Origin: Taxillus chinensis
Taxonomy: Eukaryota; Streptophyta; Magnoliopsida; Santalales; Loranthaceae
Assembly (NCBI GenBank): GCA_023512835.1
Contig: CM042090.1
Coordinates: 559,258-623,257, forward strand
Length of the DNA stretch: 64,000 bases
Direction of reading: 5' to 3'
The translations under genes and the position numbers were made by a program. This document shows, in pieces, positions 23,669 to 35,421 of this stretch (the stretch's first letter is position 1; every line of letters starts with the position of its first letter). The notes under the pieces were generated by a model that saw only the letters and a list, made by a program, of their open reading frames with translations, was not told the origin of the DNA and did no database searches.

Positions 23669-25104
23669 TTCCCTCGCTCCTCAAAATGATTCGTCCACGA
23701 ATCATCACCTACATCAAAAGGTGATAAATCTACAACATTGAAAGTAGCACTAACAGAATACTCACCTAGCAAGTCAATCTTGTAAGCATTATCATTTATT
23801 CTTTCGAGAACTTGAAATGGACCGTCGCCTCTTGGAGCTAATTTTGATTTTCTTTGGGCTGGAAATCTTTCTTTTCTCATATGCACCCATACCCAGTCTC
23901 CAAGTTCAAAAAGAACAAGCCGTCGTCCTTTGTTGGCTTTGCATGCATATTGCTCATTTTTCTTTTCAATTTGTTGTTTCACACGCTGATGAAGTTGTTG
24001 CACAATTTCAGCCTTCTTTTTTCCATCAAGACTTTTTCTTTCATCAATAGGTAGTGGTAATAAATCCAAAGGAGTTAGTGGATTAAAACCATACACTACT
24101 TCAAAAGGAGAATATTCAGTAGACGAATGTACACTTCTATTATACGCAAATTCAATGAATGCCAAACATTCTTCCCAATTTTTCAAGTTCTTTTGAATCA
24201 CAATTTGGAGTAGTTGAGATAAGGTTCTGTTGACAACTTTAGTTTGTCCATCAGTTTGTGGATGACAAGCAGTAGAAAATAACAATTTAGTTCCTAGTTT
24301 CCCCCACAAAACACGCCAAAAATGGCTCAAGAATTTTGTGTCCCGATCAGAAACAATACTTTGAGGTACACCATGAAGTCTCACAATTTCTTTAAAGAAC
24401 AAATCAGCTATATACGTGGCATCATCAGTTTTATGACATGCAATGAAATGTGCCATTTTAGAAAATCTATCAACAACCACAAATATGGAATCCATTCCCC
24501 TTTTTGACCTAGGCAAACCTAAAACAAAGTCCATCGATATATCAACCCAAGGTTCATTAGGCACAGGTAAAGGAGTATACAAACCATGTGGCAAAACTCT
24601 AGATTTAGCCTTTTTACAAGATATGCATTTAACACAACTTCTTTCCACATCCTGCTTCATTTTAGGCCAAAAGAAATGTTCATGCAAAACATCTAATGTC
24701 TTTTTCACACCAAAGTGTCCCATTAGGCCTCCCCTATGTGCTTCTCTCACTAGCAATTCACGTAATGAACATTGAGGTACACACAATCTATTTTCTTTGA
24801 ACAAGTACCCTTCAACTCTATAAAATTTATCAAATGCTTTCTTTTCGCAAGCAAGGAAAAATTCAGCAAAATCAATATCATTGGCATATAAGTCCTTGAT
24901 ATATTCAAAGCCAAGTAATCTAGTATTAAGAGAAGAAAGAAGAGTATACCTTCTGAATAAGGCATCAGCAACCACATTCTCTTTACCTTGTTTGTATTTG
25001 ATGACATATGGGAATGTCTCTCTCTTTATTTCTTTTTTTGAACTTCTTTCTTTCTCTCTCTCTCTCTTTTTGGAAGTTTCTCCCTCTTTTTTCTCACTTC
25101 CCAT
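23425..25104 (-). pseudogene. RNase H tail and integrase, ORF entering the 3' LTR
   Basis: This 559-codon ORF is uninterrupted. Its first 30 residues are a Lys/Glu/Arg-rich linker, followed at once by the end of RNase H ([17 protein letters not shown]). The integrase HHCC site is present ([12 protein letters not shown], then CVKCISCKK). Two catalytic Asp lie in [11 protein letters not shown] and [10 protein letters not shown]. The third residue is Lys in [11 protein letters not shown], where Glu is expected, so strand transfer should be lost. The C-terminus ([10 protein letters not shown] onward) passes into the LTR. The Met at 25104 is arbitrary, since the linker is fused to a deletion joint. 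Confidence 0.9.
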
Positions 25105-25800
25105 ATCATTCTTTTTTTTTCTCTCATTTTGTTTTCATCTCTCTCTTTTTTCATCCTGAGTTGATCTTTATACACTTGTTTTGGAGTCAAAGGTACAAGG
25201 GTCACAGGCCTATTATTCATTACAAAGGAGTATCTATTTGTAAACCCATCCCTCTTAATTTTTCTATCAAACTCCCATGGCCTTCCTAATAGCATATGTG
25301 TAGCATGCATAGGGACAACATCACACAATATGCAGTCTTCATATTTACCAATTGAAAACGAGACAAGGACTTGCTTATCAACTTTAATTTCCCCACACTC
25401 ATTCAACCATTGTAGCTTGTATGGTTTAGGGTGTCGAGTGGTAGGCAAGTTCAATTTCTTAACCATCGTAGTACTTGCAACATTTGTCACACTCCCTCCA
25501 TCAATGATCAAAGTGCATACCTTGTTGTGAATGAGGCATCGGGTATGGAAAATGTTTTCCTGTTGCTCATTCATCTCATTCTCCTTCACTTGGGAATTCA
25601 AAGCTCTACGAACCACAAGGCAGTCTCCTTCCACGGCATATTCAACCCTATCATCACTACCTTCTCCAAGTGAGGGCATAAATTCATTATCACCTTCACT
25701 ATCGGTTATAACTTCATTATTTTTGAGAATCATAACTCTCTTGTTAGGACACTGGGAAGCTATATGACCTGTACCCAAACACTTGAAGCATTTTATATCT
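25026..25800 (-). pseudogene. zinc knuckle and aspartic protease
   Basis: An intact CCHC knuckle, CFKCLGTGHIASQC, lies at about 25750-25795. The protease motif is IIDGGSVTNVAS, with DGGS at the active site as seen in several plant gypsy lineages, and MLLGRPWEFDR follows. The ORF ends in a Glu/Lys/Arg-rich linker overlapping, in a different frame, the start of the downstream RNase H/integrase ORF. It would process the polyprotein, but the link to RT is gone. Confidence 0.86.
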
Positions 25801-25863
25801 CTATTTCTGGGAGTTTGGGAATCATATTTACCTCCTCTCTTTGATGTAGCTTCTTCTTTGCTT

Positions 25864-26840
25864 TTAGTTGTGTCCTTCTAGATAAATCTTTCTCCTTTCT
25901 TCCACATAGGTTTTGTTGAAGAAGTTGACCCCGGAATAGAATTTTGAAGCACCTTTACGCTTGAGTTGCCTTTCCACTTTGATTGCCATATGCACCATGT
26001 CTTCCAGCTCCACATAATGTTGCAATTCCATTATGTCAGCAATGTCTTTGTGAAGCCCATTTAGGAAACGAGCCATCGTAGCCTCTTTATCTTCTTGTAC
26101 ATTAGCTCTAATCATAGCTAGCTCCATCTCTTTATGGTATTCTTCTACACCCCTAGAGCCTTGTGTAAGGGTCTGCAATTTTTGATAAAGCTCCTTATAG
26201 TAATGGTGAGGAATAAACCTCCTCCTCATTAGAGTTTTCATTTCCCTCCAGGTTGTTATAGGCCCCGCACCATTATTTCTCCTATTAATGCCCAATTTAT
26301 CCCACCACACAATGGCATAATTAGTGAATTCAATGGTCTGCTAACTTTACTTTTTTTCCCTCGAAAAAATTATGACACTCAAAAAATCATTTCCATCTTC
26401 TTCTCCCATTCCATATATGCTTCGGGATCACTTCTACCTTGGAAAGGTGGTATTTTCATTTTGATGCTCCCTAGGTTTCCATCCACTCTATTCCCATCCC
26501 TTGGAATATTTATGCCATATCCCCTCTCATGCCTCCTATCTCCTCTATGCCTATTCCTATTTCTCCCTACTTCATATTCAAAATCTTCCTCCCCATCATC
26601 ACTAACCTCATTATTCTCATTTTCAAATTCTTCCATGGAAGCTTCCCTTCGCTTATTTTGCCTTCTAGGATTTGGTTGACCATTTTGTAGGTTTGCAATT
26701 CTTTCATCTTGCCTATCCATCCTATCCCTTATTTCTCCAAAAACAACATTCATACGTGCAAAATGTTGTTGCATTGTTCGTAGGTGGTCATCTATATTCA
26801 ATGGATTACCACCAGAAGCTTTGTCCTCGATATTTGACAT
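25864..26840 (-). pseudogene. chromovirus gag
   Basis: The first ORF starts at 26840 with MSNIEDKASGGNPLNIDDHL and ends at 26379 after KIPPFQGRSDPEAYMEWEKK. A frame break leads to the second (26310-25864) with TWREMKTLMRRRFIPHHYYK and GSRGVEEYHKEMELA, the usual retrotransposon gag core. The start lies upstream of any other gag block and downstream of the primer site. One break separates it into two ORFs. Confidence 0.86.
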
Positions 26841-27495
26841 TATATCTACAAAAAGATGTTAGAAAACAAATTTACCTCACAAATTCCTCACGTGTTTCTC
26901 TCAAGATGTCACTCTACACTCGTGTTTCACTCAAATTTGGCTTTTCAGTTGCTATTTGCCACTCCTTTTTGTTTTTCCACTCTTGGATCCGCCTTGAGGT
27001 GCCTTAAAGAACCAAGCAATTTAGAATCAAAGCATTCACAATTTGCAGAATCAACACAACACTAGATTTTTTTTTTGCTCTTTTTTTTTTGTAAAGTTGA
27101 AAAGAACTCTTCAGGAACCCAACTTGTAAGACAAATCCCAAAACAAAAAATTCCAAGAACGTAATAATGTGAAAGATCTTATAAAAACCCCAACTTAAGA
27201 TAAATCACAAAGAATAATGAGAATTTCTGATCAATAGAAATGAAATTATTGAATGACCACAAAATTAAAGTCGTAATATAAGGACAAGATAAATTAATGG
27301 TGTGTGGAAAGGATGAAGATGATGAAGAGCTATAGAAAAATTTCAAAGCATGATAGATTAGCAAATTTAACTCATAGAAAATCGGATTCAAACAATGATG
27401 ATCCGAGATGGAAAGAGAGAATTTGAAGAGTAACAATTTTTATAACAAAAAAAAAATCAAAGACCAAGAAGATATGACCTGCGTTTAGATCCGAA

Positions 27496-27507
27496 GCTCT
27501 GATACCA
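27496..27507 (-). other. primer-binding site, tRNA-iMet type
   Basis: The minus strand reads TGGTATCAGAGC, three bases from the LTR edge at 27511. It orients the element and marks the inner end of the 5' LTR. Confidence 0.92.
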
Positions 27508-27510
27508 AAA

Positions 27511-28252
27511 TGGTAAAAATCCAAGGGTTTGAACCCACGAACCCACTACCAATTTGAAGATATGCTCACCCCAAGAAGGCTAAACCAAGATCTATGATTC
27601 ACTTGAACCCTTAAACACAAAGAAAAAAGAAATCAAGGACCCGAAGTGTTGGATGACGCCACAAGGATGATCAAGCCTTGATAAGTCTTGTGGTTCTAGG
27701 AAGATTCCTAAGAGGATCCACTCTCTCACAAAGTGCAAAAATGCTACTTTATTTCCAAGACAATTCTTGAGTGCTACAAATGAAGTGTCTCAAGGTATTT
27801 ATAGGAATCAAAATGTCCAATACCATGTACTAGTATCCTAAAACCATGTGCTATACTATTGTAACTCCCTAATTAGCATAAATGCCACATTTGACCACTT
27901 ATTTTCATAAAATAAAATCCCATGAAATAAGAAAAACACTTAGAGCCAAAAAGGTATATTTTTAGGCCCAAATGAGACCTCCCATGCATAGTTCTTGGTC
28001 CAAGCTCTTCAATTGCTGGACTCTCGGCCCAAAACATGCTCAATATCTCCATTTGCAGCCCTTATGTAGTTAGTGACATTTTCAACATGTTTGTCCTCCA
28101 TTGATCCAATTGTTAATTGCTTTGTCCAAGACTCTTGCACTAGCACTTGTAATGTTTCCTTAATTTGTTTGGTTTTTGCCCTTGTGACCGGTCCACTTGG
28201 AATTTGGAGAGGATCATTAGAATTGGAGCACACACCTTGGTGATTTGTATCA
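27511..28252 (-). repeat. 5' LTR of the RT-deleted chromovirus
   Basis: It is 742 bases, TGGTAAAAATCC to ...TTTGTATCA, and differs from its partner by few substitutions. It also keeps the coding tail seen in the 3' LTR (28009-28233), as expected for LTRs copied from one template. Confidence 0.93.
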
Positions 28253-28532
28253 AGAACTCATCGTTTAGAAGATATACATTCTAGAACACGTTTTGGAGAC
28301 AGCAGCATCTGGAGCTTAACGACTAGGGTTTCTGGCAGAGAAGGAGAAGGGTTGGAGTTGTTAATCATCTCTCTTTTCCTCTTTATTGGTACTGTCTTTA
28401 TGTTTTATTTTGGGTTTTATAAGATTGTAAGAATGATTACGGGGTAAAACTATTTTTCTAGGGGAGCAATGTAGCCCCCAATGATCTGTAATAATGATTA
28501 CGGGTTTTATAAGATTGTAAGAATGATTACGG
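28253..28532 (+). repeat. Athila-type LTR, third segment, ending at a duplication
   Basis: It resumes after the chromovirus with AGAAC and holds the GGGGAGCAATGTAGCCCC hairpin (28461-28478). A 31-base stretch at 28412-28442 is repeated at 28502-28532. Immediately after, the sequence switches to the LTR of the minus-strand Athila-like element, so the rest of this LTR has been lost. Confidence 0.75.
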
Positions 28533-28911
28533 TGTGTTTTCCTCCCTCTAGACCCTCCTCTCTTCAGCCGTCGTCCCCTTCGGCAAAAAACCCTACTTGT
28601 CCTTTTTGTTTCCCTCTCCAAATGACAAAGCTGCGCCCTTCTGGAATTACTAACATGCTCTCCTGGCCCAGTTCCACACAACCCTTTAAGAAAGCCCAAG
28701 GTGAGTAGGTTAGCTTCCCTCTTCGCTATGGCCCAGCTAAACAAAGGCTGAAATAGAAACTAAGAAAAACAAAAACAAAAACACACTGCCAAAAATAAAA
28801 TAAAGTACCTAAGCAGATAAATTCATTCACTAAGAGTCACAAAAAGATATAAAATATGTCTAAAATAGAGAACAAATATACCATAAATGTCTATATAAAA
28901 TCCACTCATCA
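28533..28911 (-). repeat. 3' LTR stub of the large Athila-like element
   Basis: It matches the LTR at 13093-14264 over its proximal part, ending ...CACTCATCA at 28911 next to the polypurine tract (28912-28927). The rest was lost at the joint with the plus-strand Athila LTR. Confidence 0.75.
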
Positions 28912-29219
28912 AATTTGCCCACACTAGAATGTTGCGCGCTCTGAGCAAACACAAAGAAAACAAGTAACCGGGCACTCATGCAAAGAATTCCTCCACAAGT
29001 AAAACAAGAAATAAAATAAAATAAAATAAAATAAAATCCACTTGTGGCTGTAAGCTACCACTGTTATCGGTGACACCACACTGTAGCCATAACGCAATTA
29101 TCATAAGCATTTCACTTGGCCTCACCCAAAAGCACCACTCAGCTACCCACCAAAGAATAAACACCTACAACTTTGGAGTGCACTCAAAGGTAGCAAGGCT
29201 GTCTCACTCAAACAGTAAT
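28912..29219 (-). other. 3' noncoding region next to the polypurine tract
   Basis: It matches 14265-14560 in the other Athila-like 3' end, with the polypurine tract first. It holds a short (AAAAT)n run near 29010-29036. No coding sequence. It is interrupted by the Tekay-like insertion with CTCAC duplication. Confidence 0.8.
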
Positions 29220-29224
29220 CTCAC

Positions 29225-31631
29225 TGTCACGCCCCGGAATTCCAGGGAACCCGGAACCAGGAACATGACTTCCCCTTGCCCGCACCCGAAAGGTCAAGGG
29301 GTTGGTGACTAGCACCAATAGAGACTACACCGCGGGTGCTATCTCAAATATGTAACCCCATACAGTCATACATCAAGGGTAATCCTGTACTTTCCCATAC
29401 ATCATCATGCACACGATAAGTCAAACAGTCATACAGACATTACATCACAAACAGTATGCAAATACAACTGTCCATGGACCCATGTCTGGGATACAACACA
29501 CAATAAAATACAGAATACAGTACTATATCATACATCAGAGTAGTGGGCACGTCCTCCTAGAAGAAAGTCCTCCACTAGTCTCGGGTCACACCTGAAAAGG
29601 GGTAAACAACAAGTAGGGGTGAGCGACAAGCTCAGTAGGTCACCCCAAAACTCCACATCATGCAACACATATAAGTCTATACTATATGCTCAGTGTACTC
29701 GTGCACCGTGTAGTGTGCACAATCATTAGGACTCAGCCTGCAAACAAACATTAGGACTCAGCCTGCTCACACAGGACAACTTGTCCATGATCCTCCATGG
29801 GATCCCAGCTCAGGGCACTCAGCCCTAGCTCCACGAGCTCAACGGCTCAACTCAGGCCTTAGCCTGTCCACAGCGCAATATGCCCGGCCACAGTCGCCAC
29901 ACAGGCTTGCCATCGGTGCATATGCCTACCACGTCAACCACATAGCACCATCGGTGCATCATAGTGAGAACCCAAACAAGTCACAAGTCCATGCCCCAAT
30001 ACCTCACACCAACATACTAACATTAGTATGGCATGTCATTCTCAACATTTCCTTTAGAACTATAGCTAGTCTTCACAAGTAAATCCTCAATCCTTGATTT
30101 ATGAAGGAAGTACCCATAACAGTTATTTTCTTGAAATCAAAAGTCCCGGCATTGGGTTCCCATATCATAAATAAGATAATCTGATTTTTTGGGATTTTTC
30201 TGAGATGTCTAACCCCACTTTCCAAAAAGTCACCACTACGAACTTTTGGGTTTTTCTGAGATTTAACACTAAATCCCAATTTTCACATTTTGGAAGAGTG
30301 GGAATTAATTTTCCTAGTGTTTTTCTTTGAATCCAAATGGGGGGTATTTCGTTATTTACATTGTAACTTAAGTAGATGTGTAGATGGGTATAGGTTGTAA
30401 TGTAAATAGGTCCAGTCCAGTGCTATCAAGTGTCCAATTACACTGCAGGAGCTGCGACTCGTAGCTCAGAACCTGCGACTCATAGCTACGGAACGGCGAC
30501 TCGTAGCTGCGGAATGCGGAACTGCAGCGCGCCTCGAAGACTCGAAGCGAGGCTACGACCTTCGACCTACGAGGCAACGAACTTCGACCCTTCGGCTACG
30601 AACTATGAACTACGAGGCTACGAACTACGAACTAAGAACTACGAGGCTACGAACTACGACCCTTCCACCCAGAACTTCGGGTCTTCGTCATTCCGACCCA
30701 GGAACGCGTCCAGGGTACTGTTCATCATCGTTTTCACCTGTTCTTCATCTGAAACGCGCCCAGAAACTCCCAGATGCCCACTAACACTCCTGTTTCGCAA
30801 CAAACTACGATATCTACCTCAAAACACGTCCAGAACGCCTCTAAATCGCACAGAAACAACGGAAACAAGTATAAAATTCCAAATTTCCAGAAATTTAGAT
30901 CTAAACCCAGATTTCCATGATTGACTTATCAACCCTCATGAAAAACAAAGTAAATCAACCCCAAAATCATAGAGACATATATCCATAATGATATAAAACA
31001 GATCTTAACCACAGATCTCATGCTAAACCATTAGATCTAACCCAAAATTGGTTTTCCCCAAATTCTATGGTTCATGCTCAATTTCATAAATCATGATAAA
31101 TTCGTGCAGATCCAAAACAAGAGAGAGATAAGAAGTTCAAGGACACCTACCTGAAGTGAATCTTTGAGCTCCACGAACCCAAATCGCCCCAAATCGCCAA
31201 GGCCTCCAAGCTCTCTCAAGCTCTCTCTCTCAAACGCACAAACGTGATAACGTAAAGTGAAAGCTTCTTTTTTTTCTGCTATTTATATTTCTGCCAGTCA
31301 ACTGACCTAGTCAACCATTGACCCAGTCAATAATTGACCTCCCAACACAAAAATTGATCTCCAAGGCCTTGAACTCCAAATTGAGTCAAACTACAGTCAA
31401 AACGCTCGAAATGAAGAGCGCAACACTAGACTGATATTATCACATGCAATTGAATGCTCAAATGCAAAGTCAACCAATAAACCCCGAGAAAGTCAACAAT
31501 CGGGTCAAATGGGGCCCCGACTCGAAATCGTATAGTCAAAATGCTCACATTGACGACTACACTACCGTTCAGATAGTTACATTCCCATAGAATGACTATC
31601 TCTCAAAATTACCCAAATACGAGTCTTTACA
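29225..31631 (-). repeat. 3' LTR of the Tekay-like element
   Basis: It is 2407 bases, TGTCACGCCCC to ...TCTTTACA on the plus strand. It contains a TTGAC (W-box) cluster in U3 (31300-31560), a likely TATA box near 31280-31290, and a GAACTACGA minisatellite (about 30450-30670). The long open frame at 30430-30924 is a product of the repeat and is not a gene. Confidence 0.93.
31300..31560 (-). promoter_or_regulatory. W-box cluster in LTR U3
   Basis: By eye there are about twelve TTGAC or GTCAA cores in 260 bases, just upstream of a TATAAATAG-like box in the element's sense. W-boxes are WRKY-factor sites, usually linked to defence or stress. The same cluster occurs in the 5' LTR (about 49510-49770), and a related one in the solo LTR (about 8015-8210). 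Function is inferred. Confidence 0.6.
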
Positions 31632-31647
31632 TCCTCCCCACCTTAGG
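31632..31647 (-). other. polypurine tract
   Basis: On the minus strand CTAAGGTGGGGAGGA directly precedes the LTR start TGTAAAGACTCG. It is the expected plus-strand DNA primer. Confidence 0.8.
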
Positions 31648-31889
31648 ACTTTTCGTCCTCGAAAATAAAACACATACCCAAAGGACATAGCAAAATTCAA
31701 GCTCAATGTCCCAACAACAATACATAAAACATGATCACCGATCACACATGTGCAATGCAACTCGCAACAAGCCAAAAGGGTTGACAAAATCCAACAACAA
31801 CGAGCTAAACCACATCACAAACAACATATGCAAAACAAATGCATAAAACATAACTCATACCCCAGGGAAAGTCCTCACATCGTCCCCAC

Positions 31890-33416
31890 CTCATGACTGA
31901 TCGTCCTCAAACAGCTCAAGATGAAGAATCCGCATCTAGCTCTCTTTCTCCCAAGTCTGCTCCTCCATGCCTCGGTGTCGCCATAACACCCGAACTAGTG
32001 GGATCGTCTTGCCTCGCTAGACCTAGTCCCGCTTGTCCAAAATCTGTGCCAACATCTCAACAACGGCACCATTATCAGCCAAGTCTATCTCGCGATAGTC
32101 CAACACATGAGAAGGATCAGGGTGATACCGCCTCAACTGAGACACATGAAACACATCATGTACTCGCGCCAACTCTGGTGGCAAGGCTAATCGGTAAGCC
32201 ACTGCGCCCACGGTGGCAACAATCTCAAATGGCCCCACAAAACGAGGGGAAAGTTTGGATCCACGCACAAACCTCCGATGCCCTTGACGCGGTGAAACTC
32301 GTAAAAATACACGATCACCCACCTCAAACTGCAAGGGTCGACGCCTCTGATCCGCGTAGGACTTCCGCTACTTCGTCTTGTCGGCATACGCTGTCTAATC
32401 AACTGCACTATCTCTGTGGTTTCTCGAACCATATCGGGACCGAGAACTACTGTCTCTCCCGTCTGTGCCCAACACAAGGGTGATCTACAAGGCCGCCCAT
32501 ACAGCGCCTCATACGGAGCCATCCCAATCGTGGCCTGATAACTGTTGTTGTAAGAGAACTCCACCAAAGGAAGGTGAGTCTCTCAACAACCTCCAAAATC
32601 TAGGACACAGGCACGCAACATATCCTCGAGCGTCTAAATCGTCCGCTCCGACTGATAGTCTGTCTGCGGATGAAAAGCTATACTCAGGTTCACCCTGGTA
32701 CCCAAAGCTCGCTGTAACTGTCTCCAAAACTGAGATGTAAACCTCGCATCCCGATCAGATACAATAGACAATAGGACTCCATGCAACCACATAATAACAT
32801 CAATATACCTCTGTCCCAAAGTCCTCACTGGGTCTGTCTCTTGAATCGGAATAAAATGCGCCGATTTGGTCAACCGGTCGACAACTACCCATATCGTGTC
32901 ATGTCCCCTAGAACGAGGAAGTGCAGTGACAAAATCCATGGTCACGTGGTCCCATTTCCACTCTGGCACTGGCAATGACTGCAACTCACCAGCTGATCTC
33001 AGGTGCTCTGCCTTGACCTGCTGACAGGTCAAACACCTCCTCACAAAATCAGCAATGGCCTTCTTCAGGCCTGGCCACCAAAACTGCCTCCTCACGGCAT
33101 GGTACATCTTGGTCCCACCAGGATGTACAGCTAACCTCGACTGGTGAAATTCCCGAAGAACCTCCTCCTGAAGAGAAGTGGGAACTATCAATCTACCCCT
33201 ATACCGCAAAGACATGCTCTGCATCCTCGATCCAATCGAAGGTGCCTGCCCAGTCTGAATCCGGTCGCAGATGACCTCACAATCAACGTCCCCAGTCGAT
33301 CCTCTATGATCCTGTGCTGCATCTCTGGGACTGCTACAACAACACTGAGGGTCCCTCGCCCCTCGCTGGTCACCATCTGCAACCTCATCACTGCCAACTG
33401 ACCCATCATCTCCCAT
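31890..33416 (-). pseudogene. Tekay-like integrase with chromodomain remnant
   Basis: The zinc-binding part (VHPGGTKMYHAVRRQFWW, then CLTCQQVK) and core Asp residues (VTMDFVTALPRS and SIVSDRDARF) are readable, with a Glu in QTDYQSERTI, though the nearby Gly has become Tyr. Frameshifts near 32570 and 32340 shift the C-terminal part (VEFSYNNSYQATIGMAPYEA, FHVSQLRRYHPDP). A stop near 32023 precedes a chromodomain-like end (KTIPLVRVLWRHRGMEEQTW, about 31935-32000). Chromodomains steer integration to heterochromatin. Not functional as written. Confidence 0.9.
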
Positions 33417-33419
33417 TCC

Positions 33420-34461
33420 TTAATGGCACAATGGGCCACCACGGCCCTGCTCTTCCTACTCAGAGTATCTGCCACCACATTACCCTTCCCAAGGGTGTAC
33501 ATCATGTCAAACTGAAACTGCTGCAGGTACTCCACCCACCGTCTCTTCCTAAGGTTCAGGTCTCGCTGAGAGAAGATATACTACAAGCTCTTGTGGTCCG
33601 TATACACCACAAACTTCTCCCCAAGGAGATAATGCTGCCAGCTCTTAAGTGCAAAGATCACTGCAGCCAACTCCAAATCATGAGTGGGATAGTTCTGCTC
33701 ATGTGGTCTCAACTGCCTAGATCGATAAGCAATCACAACCAAGTCCCACCCTGGAAGTATCACAATACACCTCGAAAGGTACACCCTCCTGTGGAAGAAT
33801 CAAGATGGGGGCTAAGGTCAATTGTGCCTTCAACTCCATGAAAGCACCCTCACAAGCCTCATACCAAACAAAAGGAACTCCCTTCCTGGTTAGGTTCATC
33901 ATAGGAGCTGCCAACCTGGAAAAATCCTCCATGAACCTCCGATAGTAGCCTGCCAAACCAAGGAAGCTACGAATCTCAAACACATTCGTGGGCCTCTTCC
34001 ACAACATGACTGCCTCAATCTTCTCAGGATCCACTGTGATACCCTCCGAAGATACCACATGCCCCAAGAAGTGCACCTGTTGCAACCAGAAGTCACATTT
34101 CATGAACTTCGCGTATAACCGATGCTCACGCAAGGTCTGCAACACAACCTGCAAATGCTCCTCATGCTCCCTCTTGGTCGCTGAATAGACCAAAATATCG
34201 TCGATGAACACCACAACGAACATATCTAAATATGGAGCAAACACCTGGTTCATCAATCTCATAAACACTGCTGGAGCATTCGTGAGCCCAAACGGCATCA
34301 CAAGCCACTCATAATGCCCATAACGACAACTGAACGCGGTCTTAGGGATATCTACCTCCCTAACTCTCAACTGATGGTATCCAGATCTCAAGTCTATCTT
34401 GGAAAACCATCTCGCACCTCGAAACTAATCGAATAGGTCATTGATCCTCGGCAATGGATAC
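33420..34461 (-). pseudogene. Tekay-like RT (palm) and RNase H
   Basis: RT blocks include [20 protein letters not shown] and [20 protein letters not shown] with the catalytic Asp pair, then [20 protein letters not shown]. RNase H reads [42 protein letters not shown] followed by a stop, then LGKGNVVADTLSRK in another frame. At least three breaks occur, including one near 33720-33780. Confidence 0.9.
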
Positions 34462-35409
34462 CTATTCTTCACGATCCCTGGTTCGAAACCGGTAGTCTAT
34501 ACACAGCCGAAGTGAACCATCCGCCTTCTTGGTGAACAACACTGGAGAGCCCCACGGTGAGCTACTCCGCCTGATAAAGCCTCGTGCCAATAGGTCATCT
34601 ATCTGTCTCTTGAGCTCTCTAAGCTCTGTCGGTGCCATCTTGTAGGCCGCTAACCTGATCGGTGTTGTCCCTGGCAACAACTCAATTGAAAACTCTACCG
34701 CCCTCACAGGTGGCAAATTGACCAAGTCCTCAGGAAACACATCTGAGAACTGATCTACAATAAGTGGCAAAACAGCCTTCCCCTCTCTCCTCCTGTTAAC
34801 CAACGTCAAGTTGGCTAACTGGTGGGTCACATCACCCCACCCATGCCTCAAAGGTCCCAACCTGCATGCCTCCTCGGTCCACTCACCCACAAAGACACCC
34901 CGCGTGCCCTCTGGTGTGAGAAACGTCACATGCCGTCGAAAACAATCAATCTTGGCCTCCACGGAGACCAACCAATCCATACCCAGGATAACATCAAAAT
35001 CATCTAACTCCATGACATACAAATCACACATTAGGTTAACATCCCCAAGTGTTACCTGACAAGCACGACAGATACTCTCAAGTATCACAATTCCACCCAA
35101 AGGTGAAGCAACCATCAGAGACTGACTAACTGTCTCCTAGTCTAACTCCAATCCAACCATCGTAGCATACGAAATAAAAGAATGGGTAGCACCAGTATCA
35201 ATCAAAATTGAATAAATAGTATGAGAAATGATGATGGTACCTCTCACCACTGAAGGCCTTGCTCCTGCCTCATCCACTGGTGGAACCTCTGCCTCTCTGC
35301 TGGTAAGGGCAAAAGTCCTCCCTCGTGGTCCACTGCCACTAGCCTGGCCCATTGGGGCCTTGCCCCGCTGATCAACATGACCCTGTGCCTCCTGCTGAGG
35401 TTGCTGCAC
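34462..35409 (-). pseudogene. Tekay-like protease and RT N-terminus
   Basis: The protease motif ILIDTGATHSFIS is intact (about 35165-35210). A TAG follows after VGLELD, then VILGMDWL marks the protease end. The linker PLIVDQFSDVFPEDLVNLPP leads into RT (FIRRSSSPWGSPVLFTKKAD, LCIDYR) before a frame change near 34490. The protease cuts Gag-Pol; this copy cannot be made in one piece. Confidence 0.9.
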
Positions 35410-35421
35410 CGCAGGTCGCGT

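Larger units (their letters stand above)
22925..28252 (-). mobile_element. chromovirus (Ty3/gypsy) with RT deleted
   Basis: The LTRs at 22925-23668 and 27511-28252 are nearly identical, and AGAAC flanks both ends (22920-22924 and 28253-28257). On the minus strand the order is LTR, tRNA-iMet primer site, gag, CCHC, protease, then directly the tail of RNase H and integrase, with the stop inside the 3' LTR. RT and most of RNase H are missing. An ORF running into the 3' LTR has been described for the CRM centromeric clade, but lineage assignment here is tentative. Confidence 0.9.

Noticed and set aside
20754..28532. Treating the broken LTR as the confirmed 3' LTR of the 15704 element
   Set aside because: The first 430 bases match well, but the later parts differ from 15704-17172 and no target duplication can be tested, so a separate inserted relative is equally possible.
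30430..30924. 164-codon plus-strand open frame
   Set aside because: It is produced by the GAACTACGA minisatellite and flanking LTR sequence, opposite to the element's sense, with repetitive Tyr/Glu/Leu/Arg composition and no family resemblance.
33314..33841. 175-codon plus-strand frame
   Set aside because: It is antisense to the Tekay-like RNase H/integrase coding region and is its shadow.
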